Shown: positions 50,025-61,200 of the stretch, in pieces
Numbering within the stretch: position 1 is the first letter of the stretch
Layout of the letters: each line of letters begins with the position of its first letter
Source of the DNA: Phylloscopus collybita
Taxonomy: Eukaryota; Chordata; Aves; Passeriformes; Phylloscopidae
Direction of reading: 5' to 3'
Length of the DNA stretch: 64,000 nt
Assembly: GCA_027886175.1 (NCBI GenBank)
Contig: JAJNNQ010000130.1
Location: 13,409,501-13,473,500 of the forward strand
Notes under the pieces: model-generated
Seen by the model: the letters and a program-made list of their open reading frames with translations, nothing else
What the model was told of the DNA's origin: nothing
Databases searched by the model: none
Made by a program: the position numbers and the translations under genes

Positions 50025-50130
50025 AATCATAGAATGGCCCTAAATGATCCTTAAAGATCATTGCAAGAGCAAGGCCTGTCTTGGTCTTGGACATCTCTAG
50101 GGATGGGGCACCCACAACTTCTCTGTGCAA
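50025..50130 (-). mobile_element. CR1 LINE, short 3' end fragment
   Basis: The plus strand shows AATCATAGAATGG, then GATCCTTAAAGATCATTGC, a TCTTGGACATCTCTAGG phrase and GGGATGGGGCACCCACAACTT: the reverse complement of a CR1 3' terminus. Only about 105 bp remain. It abuts the unassigned GC-richer sequence. Confidence 0.9.
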
Positions 50131-50134
50131 GAGA

Positions 50135-53100
50135 AATCAACTAAGAATGCAGATACAGTAGATACCCATTACATTACAGACTAATTAAATTCAGCAAGCA
50201 GCCTCTTCACTCAGGTATGGGGATGCACAGACAGGCTGGTGCCTCACACCTCGGCATGATTCATAAATGAGACCATTGTAATGAAGGTGGACTGTTCCTA
50301 AATCAAGTCCTGCTGAGGGCAGTGACCTAAAGGACAATTTGCTACATATGGTTTAAGTATTTGCTGGCAGACTTATAAAAAGAAACATTTCATAAGAAAG
50401 TGGACATCCAACATGTGAGTCACCTTTGTAAACCCAAGCATGGGCTGAATACTTCAAAACACAAGCTGTATAAAATCAGGCCCTTCAAATCCATGCTGCT
50501 ATTGAAAACCAATGGGGCCTAATAAGGAATATGTTACTACAATTTTTCCAAGTTGTTTGCTCTGCATCTAACATGTTATATCTCACTTCTGTCACATGAA
50601 ATATTAACAACAGCATCTACCAATTAAGCACTAAACATATACATTTGTGCTGCACTTGTTCACACTTGACATGACCATAATATCTAATATAATGCCAGAT
50701 GATGAGCTTGATGTTCCAAAGCTTGATTTCTCCCTGGCTAAATTCACTAGGAAGAGAGAGCAGAGGAAAGAAAAAACGCTGGTAAGCTTTCCACTGGATG
50801 TACTGTTGACAGCACAAGAACATGTTTATTTTTGTTATTCCATCTGGTGCTCATTATAAGCACCACAGTTTTGGATGAGTTATGGCCAAACTATCTAGCT
50901 ATCAATAAAACATGGGCTTACTGAATCTGAAGCAACATGAGACATAAGTGCAATAATCTCCTGTTTACTGATGGTGCATTATGCAACATTATTTTTACTC
51001 AACCCCAACTATTGGAAAATTAAAACAACTTTGATCACTTTTGGAGGTTCTCGGCTAAGATTTCCATTTGTAACTATCAATTATTTAAAGAACAGTTTTA
51101 AAGAGTTCTTAGAGGTTTAAAAAAGCCCCAGTAATTTAAGCAGCAATGGCAGATGATTATAAGACTTAAGCCTCATGTGAAAGAAAAAGTCTGTATAAAA
51201 TAGTCACATTGCCATCTACTGACAGCTCTTTATGAAAAGGTTTACAGTTTTTATTAGCTGCCTGACTATATGCTTAATACTCTTTCTCTTGACATAACAG
51301 TAGCACAAAAATTAGGGATGTACAATATATGTTGTTCGGTACATCCCACTGCAATAATCCTGCTTCTGTTCGAATCCATCCGAATCCATTCAGGCTTTCA
51401 CAGTTACATACTGCAATTAGACACGTTGATTAATGGCATTATTGCTCACTATTTCACAGGAGGTAAAACTGTTTTCAAGAAAGTAACTACAGAAGGGTAT
51501 GTTAATAAATCTGGACTATGTGCATAGTACGTAGGGACCTGCTAATAGGATTTCCTTAATAACAGCATTTATTTTACTGCATATAATACCAATCATAATA
51601 CCAATCACTGGGAACCACAGTTCTTATTATATTATGTGAAAAATGGATTTCATATTAAGGACACATCATACAGACTACAGTGTCAGTGATACACCTGCAT
51701 ATTAAAAATCTTTTATCTCATCTTTATACTGAAGCACATTTTGGCCCAAGACTTAATGCCCTAGTTATTAAACCAGCAACACATAATTGCACTTTAAAAC
51801 TGAACGTAGGTCTCATAGCTGTTCTACCTTTCTGCAGCCCGGGTCAATGGATCCTAAAAATGGTCTGTAAATGAGGTGATGCAGTGCTCTTCCATAGAAG
51901 CAAATATACAAAGCTGGGATTTCCCTGCTGTAACCCAACCAGCATGTCAATGCCCTGCACAAACTCAAGGCCTTCCTTAGATTCTTAGTGCTTTATTTCC
52001 TGCTAAGAATTTCTGCATGTTCTCTGATCCATGGCATAATGTGATTTTTCTTCACCCTTGCCTCTTAATTATACCATTCAAGTTTGAAAGAAGGAAATAA
52101 AACAACAAAGTAATCTATCAGGTCTTGTCTACAGTACTTGTGCCCAGTTTTTCATGCCTACAAATATGCCATTCATGAAAGAGTTTCTAAAGCTCTACGT
52201 TGTCTTTAAGACTTCAGTTTTTGTCATTTCTTACACTCATTTGGAGATATTCTGGTGGTTTGTCTTTTCTGAGAATTTTCCTTGGCATACAGAAGAACCC
52301 AGAGAAGGTGGCACTCCCACAGAACACAGGGCATTGGAATGCCTTGCTGGGAAACTTTGCATCACTGAATTTCAATGCTTTCCACAGGCATTGCTCCTTG
52401 GCCAAACCAAGGTGCTAGAGAAACCTGTCTCCATATGACAGAGTACCTGGGGATGAGGGAGTCAATCCAAGTGCCACTTGTGGCTCCACAGGCACAGTCC
52501 ATGTGCTGTTACCTGATCAGTCAGCAAACCCAGTATTTTCCAGGAAACTGAATGTAGTATCAGCTAAAAAAGAGGGATACCTCCCAGATACCCAAGTTAG
52601 TTTCAAAGTATAACAAGCAAACAAAGCACACTATAAGCTAGAATGAGAATTTACAGAAACAGGTTCTGAACATTAACACCTTCTGTGCTCTGAAAATTAA
52701 ATAGCCTAAGAGCACTTGCAAAGATACAACAGGAGCTCTGTTTATGCTTATGTCCTGTTGCACCACTGCCGAGCAATCCTCAGACCTCTGAGTATCTGGG
52801 AAATTTGCTGGATGACATTTCATAGGACTAGTATGAGCCTATGCCACAAATCCTAGCATATCTAAGTATTTTGTCTCCTTTTCCAAATTTACACAACCGC
52901 TTAAATCTTTTTAGAGCTATTGAGCCATAGCTAATTACCCCTCACTCACTGTAATATCTGCTAAACAACTAAATGTCAACCAAATATAGCTAAAACGACT
53001 AAATGTCAGGATAGAAGGACTGGCATGCACACAGCATGAAGGCCCAGGCAGGCTGCTGCAAGGTAGTACCATGTCTGGCTGAAATTCATTTGGTTTACAG

Positions 53101-53879
53101 ACAAACAACCCAACGGCCAGATTTACCACTCTGCATCTCTCCATTTTTGTCTTCTCCTCCAGTGGTTGCTGGCAATAACACCACCCTGAAATGAAGGCCT
53201 TGCATGTCAGTGAGTGCAGAAGAAACCAAGAAAGTTCATCTTGCCTCCTGTGGTAAATGATGCTGTTTTTCTAACAAAGTCCTACGCAGATTGAATTGAA
53301 ATATATTGCACAACATTTATAAAATTTCCTGTTGCTGTCATTTAAGGACAGCTTGAATGGAGATCAATTCCCTAAGGAACAAAATAATTTCCTTAAATAA
53401 TAAAACAAAAATCAAAGTCGGCGTATGTTTCCAGACTAAGATACGTGCTACCTTGAAACTCAAAGTCAGCATCAAATTTCGCAAGTTTTCCTTAAATTAA
53501 ACCATCTTCTCAACTTTTCTTCTTAAAAATTGAGGATAAGCACTTTGACTGTTGATGCAACAACAAAACAAAACAACAACAACCCACAAAATTTAAATGC
53601 AAATATATTTTTGAGCAAATACCATATAATCCTAGTGGGAAGACTAGAACAGTTTGTTTCACTAGAATTGTGACTCAAAAGCACAGAGAGAGAAACTATA
53701 AAAACTTTGGACAAGTGTAGCATTTCTTCTCTTAAACAGCTCAAATATGGATTTTGCAACTGGTGTTGAAGAGGTATTGGTGGCATTTGGTTGGCTGGAT
53801 TTGAAACCATGTATTGACATAGCTTTTGCAGAAATAAAACAGTTCAAATAGTGAAAAGTGCTTAGCTAAAAATAAGCCC
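50135..53879. other. Mostly unique AT-rich stretch
   Basis: Apart from the exon candidate at 50699 nothing is recognised. The patch 52.27-52.52 kb is GC-richer, with overlapping frames of 94, 72 and 63 codons in three frames, which argues for composition rather than coding. Confidence 0.45.
50699..50781 (+). CDS. Candidate internal exon, unknown protein
   Basis: Seen: an 83 bp block between an acceptor (CATAATATCTAATATAATGC, then CAG) and CTG|GTAAGC. The frame entered in phase 1 is open and leaves in phase 0. It begins DELDVPKLDFSLAKFTRKRE and ends in a basic helix-like KEKTL. An alternative acceptor inside it (TTCACTAG, ending 50751) would give a 30 bp exon in any frame. Phase 1 matches the phase-1 end of the candidate at 32160, directly or through the weak 39 bp block at 35155-35193. 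The charged composition is protein-like, but no family is recognised and the block is short. Confidence 0.28.
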
Positions 53880-54180
53880 TGCTTGTAGCGTTTGAACGAA
53901 TTTCCTCAAGCAGTGTCACCTCGGACTTCACCACTCACCACGCTCAGGCTCTGCTCGCTGTGGGAGAGGCTGAGGGGCTGGAGTGGCCGAGCAGTGTGCA
54001 GGGAACACAATCAATCAATTAACGCCCTCCAGAGGTGGAATTACTTTCTTTGTAATGCAGAGAACACAGAGCAGTGATAAATTATTGCTTTAACATTGTA
54101 ACAGCATCTGCTGCAAACAGCCTGCGGGGCTGAGATCCGGCCTTTGATCTACACATCACTCACACTGGAAAAGAACAAGG
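53880..54180. promoter_or_regulatory. Candidate conserved non-coding element
   Basis: A locally complex, CpG-containing interval in AT-rich DNA. It carries homeobox-type words (ATCAATCAATCAATTAAC, near 54009), GGAATTACTTTCTTTGTAAT, a GATAAATTATTG segment and a CCTTTGATC word of TCF/LEF type (54140-54148). Such dense combinations of developmental factor motifs on unique sequence are typical of vertebrate enhancers. There is no open frame of note and no repeat similarity. This is inference from composition only. Confidence 0.3.
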
Positions 54181-54184
54181 TAAT

Positions 54185-55316
54185 CCAGGTGCATGTAGGA
54201 CTTGCATGGCTTTGGAGAAGCTAGAAAAATAACACTCTCAAAGAATCACTGCTTTCATTTTCTTGGTTTTTCAGGGTTTTTTTAAGGGTTGCTTTCCTTT
54301 TCTTTGGCAAGTAAGGAGGAAAGAATAAGGAGGAAAATGTCCATCGTAGGAGGAACCTCAAGCTGATATATTTGTGGTTTTCACTGTTTCTCTTTGCCAC
54401 AGATAAACCATAAAAATATCTTTACATGCAAGTCATGGCTGAATGAGGAAAGAAAACAGTTAACAGTGATAGAAACCAACTTCTATAACTTAATATGAGA
54501 GAGCCTGTCTCAGCTGTTTAATTTTAGAATAATTTCTAAATGGTATAAAAGCCAGCAAATTCTGTGGTGTCAGAAGTGTCACTTCTGCAGCGCAGAAGGT
54601 CATGTCATTCAGTAAAGTATCCTGGGAGAGCCTCTGAATTAAGAGTTTAGTCTTTTAGTACCTGCAACTCATTAGAAACTGATTTAAAAGTCTCAAGGTT
54701 TCAAAGCCACCAACAGCAGAAAATAGAAGTTTGGAGAGTACATAGGAATGGTGCAGCCCTGAGGGGTTTGTGTTCCTGCTTCTGGAAAATCGCTTGATCA
54801 CTGTCCATACTTAAAATAACAACAATGAAAGAACTCTGCAAAATTAAGCCTTAAAGAATAGTTCTCCAAAGATACTATGAAAAGTTTCAAAATGAAAGAA
54901 AAGGTTTAATTGTGTGCCTTTAGCACCTGAATCTGCATATTCAAAAGAAACAATACAAAAGAGAGGGAAGCTGTTGTTTTTTTTTAAAAAAAAAGATATT
55001 CACGTACACACAAAAAAAGTTACTTGGCTTTCAGACTCATCCATACTATGGTATGAAATGCCTTTGGCAGTGATCTGAAGGCACAAGAGACAATACAGGG
55101 TGTAACTGTCATCATGAATGTCTTATAACACCAGTGGCCAGAACAAAATGCCTTTGAAGGCTGCAGTGAGTGACAAGACACTTTAAGAAAAGATAGGAAA
55201 ATCAAAGGGCATTGTCATTGAGTAAATCAAACTTTGTTTTGATTGTCTGCAAGGTCAAGATATTTGCATCATATTAAGGGTTCATTAGCACAGACAAATA
55301 TTAGCTGTTACGGGTG

Positions 55317-55362
<46 letters not shown>

Positions 55363-58180
55363 AAGGTCTAAAATAATAAAGTCCCACAGAAATGCAAAAT
55401 ACTGGCCTGCCAAGGAATCTCAGCACAATCTATACCCTGATCTTTTTGTTACAATGAAACATCGCCTATTGAGTAGCTAAAACAGTAAAACAAAGTTCTA
55501 CTTACAGAAAACACTCTACAAAAATTTTCAAGCCCAAATATTTTATTAATTTTAACACGTATTGCATACTATACTTGAAATTATTTCAGCACTAATTACT
55601 TAGCAGGAAAATCAGCCTTACTTTTTTAAAGCAGAAATTGATTCAGCAAATATATAAATGTTTTTGCTTAACTGCTTAGAAAGTAGATCCATGCTGAAAA
55701 ACTTCGTCCTAACATATTTTTACAAACCTTTTATGCAAAGTTTAGAGGAAGAAGTGTGATTGTACAACCAAAGGTGTCCTCCAAAAGAATTTATTCCTCT
55801 TGTTTACTCTAAGGCACTGCAGAGCAGTGCACTCACCAAAGGATAAGAACAAGAGTTGCAAATGACAAATGGGACAAAATTCGCAGTCATGGGTTTACTG
55901 AATAAGCCACAGCATCTTAGTCATAAAGGGGGGAAACTTGTAAACTGAATTAATTCATCATCTTACGTTCACTCTGGTACCCAGATGGTATCAATCACAA
56001 TTTACTAAAAATCACAAAAATACATGACATTATGAATATGTCCTTCAGCAAGGTAGGAAGCAACATGACTGCAAATGACTCCTATAAAATCTAAGCCCTG
56101 ACTTTAGAGCACTGAATACCTAACAAATCTAATTTTTAGACAGAGGTCTAATTTTGCATTCCTGCACCTTCTCAGCTGTGTAGTACAACCAGAGCAAATC
56201 TGTAACACATAACACATCTGCCAACACAGAAATCATGCATCTTACAGCTCGAGTGTTTGGGAGCACTGATAGTCCTTATGACAAGTTTTTAATGAAATGA
56301 TGCTACGCCTGTCAGTGGAAAGGAGAGGAAGAGTACATTAGACTGACACATAAAGAATCATCCTGCCAAACACTGCATCCCAGAACTGGAGGTGGAAAGA
56401 TGTAAAAGGCAGACAGCATAATGTGCTCATTTGTGGCCTCGTCCTGGAGCCGGCGAGAGTAACTGTAACCAGCACCAATTTTCTGCCCAAGGAATTAAAA
56501 ACACTGGGGCGTGAATTAGTTCAGTGTCAAAATATGAAATGATTGCCCACAAATACATACCCGGAAAAGAAAATGCTCTCTTCCCATCTATTTCTACCAA
56601 ATCACCAACAGCTTTAATTCGCACTCCATTTCAAGCCACGCAGAGAAACATGATGCACAACAAATACGAACTACACACGTTTACCCTCTTATGCTTCCAG
56701 ATGTCTCAGTCTTATCTGCCAAATCTGCTCTTTTAAAATACTACCTCTAACTTTTCAGAAGTCCACTTCCTTTTCCATGCTGTGCTTTGTGGTGGAGAAA
56801 AATCACTGCATTGGGAAGGTATGTTTCAGAATAATTATGGGCTATTTCCAACCAGAAATTCGATCAGTTTCAACATTTATACATGTAGCAAAAAGAAGCC
56901 AAGTGACAATAGTGGCCTGTTAAAACATGGTAGAAAATATTATGATTAATTGCAATTCAGAAAAAACAGGAGTACCCAAAAAATATTTCTGCTGTATACT
57001 TCAGAGACAAGGGTGTGTGCCTCGGGATTGATGAAACACTTTCTTTTATTGAGTCAGGAATATGTTAGCTAGCGGCTTTTGAAGTCTGACATTTTAAAAA
57101 TCAGATCCAGATAACTGAAGGGTTTTAAAAGAACCAGCCAGGCATCTTCCTAGGCTGTCAGTGAGTTCTGTCACACTGACAGTCTCAGAAGACTGAAGAG
57201 TTGCATCAGTATGACAGGACAGATCTTTACAAAATCTCATAGTAATTATCAGAGTAAAACATTGAGAAAACCAAAAAATTATCTTCTAAAAGTCCATCCA
57301 TGCACAGTGGTAACTCCTATAGCCTCAAATTCAAAATTCAGGATCTTGTGATCGGTTATCAGTCAGAAGCAGACGTTTGAAGCAGAATTCTGGTACAAAA
57401 CACTTGTTTACAAGAATGCATCAAGCTCTTCTTTGTAGGCAGTGGAAGTGAACTGAAACAATTACCTCTCACAGCATCAGAACCCTTTCATTTGTCCCAC
57501 TCCAAAGATTTGTCTCAGAAGAACGCTGCTTGCATCTGCTCAGGTTAAATGAAACATTCCTTCTCCATTTTCAAGGATTGTCTCTGCTTCCTGGGTGAGA
57601 TAGCTCAGCCACACAAACATAGACCCTTTGTGTATCTATAATCAGCCAAACTTTCTTCACACAGAACAACTGGATTTCTAACTAGCTGCCTTTATTTTGT
57701 ATGTAAATACTGTATCTCATAGCTACCATAAAATATAGGATGATAATTAACTCCAATATTGTCTACTAGATTAACCCAATTTACACTACCATATTCAACT
57801 AAAGAGGGACTTTGTGCATAGTGATAAAAATAATGCTCATTGTTTTCAGCACATTTTATATTAGTCTAATTGGCAAATGCTCCCATACCAGCAATTAACA
57901 AAAAAATTATAAAGTAACTTTATAAGCAGTGAAAGAACATGTAAAATTTTATTCCTTGAAATGACTTGGCTATGAGCATTTTAACAGTGATGTGTAATTA
58001 AGTAACAGAACCAAAAGACTGCAAAGTTATTTAAATTGAACATGATGGGTACTGTCTAAGCACCATGGGCTCAACTGATTCTTTCCAAAAGAAGACAAGC
58101 TAGTGAAGATAAAGGTTTTCTCTTATCCATTCATTCTGGATGATTTAATCCTGTACCACTGAAAACATTAAAGTCTTGAA
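54185..58180. other. Unique AT-rich stretch
   Basis: Apart from the T44 tract no feature is recognised. Splice-donor words near 55494-55499 and 57455 have no convincing acceptors with open frames. Confidence 0.5.
55318..55361. repeat. Poly-T tract (T44)
   Basis: An uninterrupted run of 44 T. Read as A44 on the minus strand, the upstream sequence lacks an AATAAA signal, and no flanking duplication is obvious, so it is not shown to be a retrocopy tail. Confidence 0.95.
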
Positions 58181-58183
58181 TTT

Positions 58184-58291
58184 GTGGGTTTTTTTGTGTG
58201 TTTTGGTTTGGTTTTTTTGGGGGGGGATTGGGGGCTGTTGGTTTTTTTTTTCTTGGGGGGGGGGGGGTTTGTTTGTTTGTTGTTTTTTTCC
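58184..58291 (+). repeat. G/T-rich low-complexity tract with long G-runs
   Basis: Long T-runs alternate with G-runs: G8 (58219-58226), G5 (58230-58234), GG, and G13 (58255-58267), followed by (GTTT)n. The G-runs could form an intramolecular quadruplex on the plus strand. The 152-codon minus frame across it (58131-58589) gets its proline/lysine-rich part from this tract and is not a gene. Confidence 0.9.
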
Positions 58292-58299
58292 TTAAACTA

Positions 58300-61200
58300 G
58301 ATTCTCTTGTACTAAAGAGTTCATTGCTTCCTGCACTCCTCATGGGAAAAACCCTAGCTTGAACATTCTGAGACATTTGCCTTTCTGTCCTATTCTGCTT
58401 TCTGAGTAAATCTGAAAATGTTCCATTTAAAAACAAAACAAAACAAAAACGAATCCTATGTTTATATCCTTTAAACTTTCTGGAATATTTAGTACCCAAA
58501 TTACTCATTAAAACAGGACCAAATTTCTGTAGATCACCATGAAAGACTAAAAATAAGTTCTGACGCTCAGTCAAGAACATTCCAGGCAAATCCTGAAAAG
58601 CTCTATTTTTCAGGTCAGTATAATTTTAGGCACTTACCAATAATAGCAAATTTCCCATATCTAGCATAATACAGATACAGCTCATATAAATAGGAAATGG
58701 TAAATGGAACAGATTGAGTATGAGGACAACATGATCACAAAGTTTTTCACAGACTGATGGCTCTCTATTTTTAAACACGTGTATTTTAAATCAGGTTAAA
58801 TCACATACAACTCTGATACCTTCTGAGGTAGGGCTTGAAGCAAAGAACAGGACTGGAGTGCAGAGTTCACATAAGGATTTTCAAGCATAAATGGCAGCAC
58901 AGAAAAATAAAAATGAGTCAAAAGAGCAAAGTTTAAATACGGTACGTTTGAAAGTGTAAATAAAAGACAAAACTATGCAATTTTTAAACAAATCTTAAAT
59001 TGAAAAAAAAAAATTAAAAGTAGGAAAGAGTTCTCTTTCCTCTAAGTATTTGGCCTTCTGACCTTCTATGCATCACAAAATCTGTTTTTAAAGCAATTAT
59101 ATTTTACTGTCCTGGAAACCATAATGGAAGGAGCAATTCCTGCAACTTTCAAATTCAGCCACAGCATCAATGACGCTACAGACTGTGCTCCTCTTCTGAG
59201 AATCTCTTGTTTCTGCTGCATTCTGAAACTTAGGAAGTTCTCCAACTTTAAGTGCTATAAAAATGGCACCCTTCTGAGTGTATCTTCAGATATGTGTTGG
59301 GAGAAAACAACTTTCTTTTGAATGAAAAGGATGGTTATCTGCAAGCATTTGCTGAGAGGCTGAGTTCAAACACACAGTAGAAGAGTAAGGAAATGCAAAA
59401 TGAAACCAAATTACTAAAACCAAAGGCTCCAGTTTCCCTCTTCTAATAGTAGCAATGAGAGAGAACCTTCCCTGCCAGGTTAGAGCTATAAAGTGGCAGC
59501 AGTGGGAGGAGGGATGCAGGTCAAAGCTAGTGGTGAGCAGGTTCTCTGCATTCCCTTTGAAGCCCTTCTCCATCACGCTTGCCCAGTCACCGACGGGGGC
59601 AAACTGAAAAACAGGACTGTGAGTGTAGCTTCTGCACTTCCAGGTCATCAGCATCAACTTCATATTCTTCTACATGAACATTTTACATTTAAGGTACTTG
59701 ATCCATGTGTCTCTTTTTCACATCATTTCAAGATTTCTATGTTTAGCGAGTTAGTTATTCAAGTTTATCTTCTGAGAAAACACAGCTGTCAGTTTTAAAA
59801 TCTTATTGCATCCTTTGGGGTGCTCACTACTTAGAACAGAAATAAACAGGTAAAACTCAAATTTCTGACTGCCTTGCATCCTGTTAAATACACACATATC
59901 TTATTTAGTTAAATTTTTCTTGTTTTTTGCTACACATAAAAGCATAAACAGCTAAAGGCACTGCATGCCAATTCTTCCTTCCCTAAATGGAAAAAGCATT
60001 TTCAAAAAGTAAATTCCTTCACACATGCAGTCAATACTCACACACTTCAAACACTGTTTTTAAATTTTTCTATTGGGAGGTGAGAGCAGAGGGAAAAAGA
60101 ACTCAGCTAGACACTACTGATACACTGAAAAAGAAAATTGTCATAGCAAGGGAATTTTAGATGCCAAAGGAGTTCCAGCAAGTAAAAAAAAAAAAAGTGT
60201 TGGGAGAAAACAGCAGCTTGTGGGCCATCATTTGGAAGCTATTGAAAAACAAACCATGCTGAGCTCAATGTTTCAATGAGCCTGCGTGAAACAGACTCTG
60301 ACAGTTTACTGGGTTTAGTGCAATTATAAACAAGCACATTCCTGTATTCCTTGTCTGGGCAAATGATAGTACAACAACTGCAGGAGCAACAACTGAACAC
60401 CCCTGGATACACACACTGAGCAGGTGTTAAAATATGGAAAAAAATTCATACCATAGGAGAATAGAACCAAATATTTTAGGTATCCAAACTACATGCAGAT
60501 GGTAAAATGCAGAAGCAACAGGTATTAGATGACAAGATCTACTTTAGAGCCAGCCCTCAGCTTCTAGATATTACCATTCATGTAAAGAAAAGCACACAGT
60601 GATAATGCTCAGGCAAAACACGGCTCACTACAAAGATGATGGACTTATCTGATGTTTTTTGCCTACCCAAAGTTATCTTGCTGGTCTTCTACATCTGGCT
60701 GTGAAGGGACACCCTTTCCTGTTTGATTAGTTTTCTTTCAGACAGTGGTGTTTTAAAGAGAACCCCAGCACACTGGTGCATTATTGAGCTTGCCAGCTGA
60801 CAGAGGAGGTCTGTTCTGAACCCAGAAAACTTGTTATTGTAACACTCTGCCAAAAAAACTTCATGTGTTAAAGGCAGAGTCAATACATATCAGGGAAACA
60901 TGCATGAGTCACTGACTGATGTTGCTCTACAAGTATTATCAAGGAGCAAGACACAACTTCTACTATCAGAACTAAACCAAAGTTCACAAAAGTTGCCCAC
61001 TTCACTGAGATATTTTCTTCACGTTGCTCTGACAGGAAGTGGAGAGCCTGATCTGAAAGTATCCAGTAAATAATACTTTCCTTTAGTAAGCACCTAACTT
61101 ATGCAGCAGAGAGCAAAAGTCATCAAAGCCCATCTTGCTGCCATTTGCAGTGAGATCAAGAGGCAACGCTTGGCTGATCTGAATTCTGAGCTGCGCCGGG

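Noticed and set aside
53922..53980. 19 bp minus-strand microexon with a CTCAGCCTCTCCCACAG acceptor and GTGAGT donor
   Set aside because: It is open in two frames by virtue of its size and lies in a region better explained as a regulatory element.
58131..58589. 152-codon minus-strand frame, the longest in the window
   Set aside because: Its last third is low-complexity P/K/N from the G/T tract. It shows no domain, and no splice or promoter context supports it.
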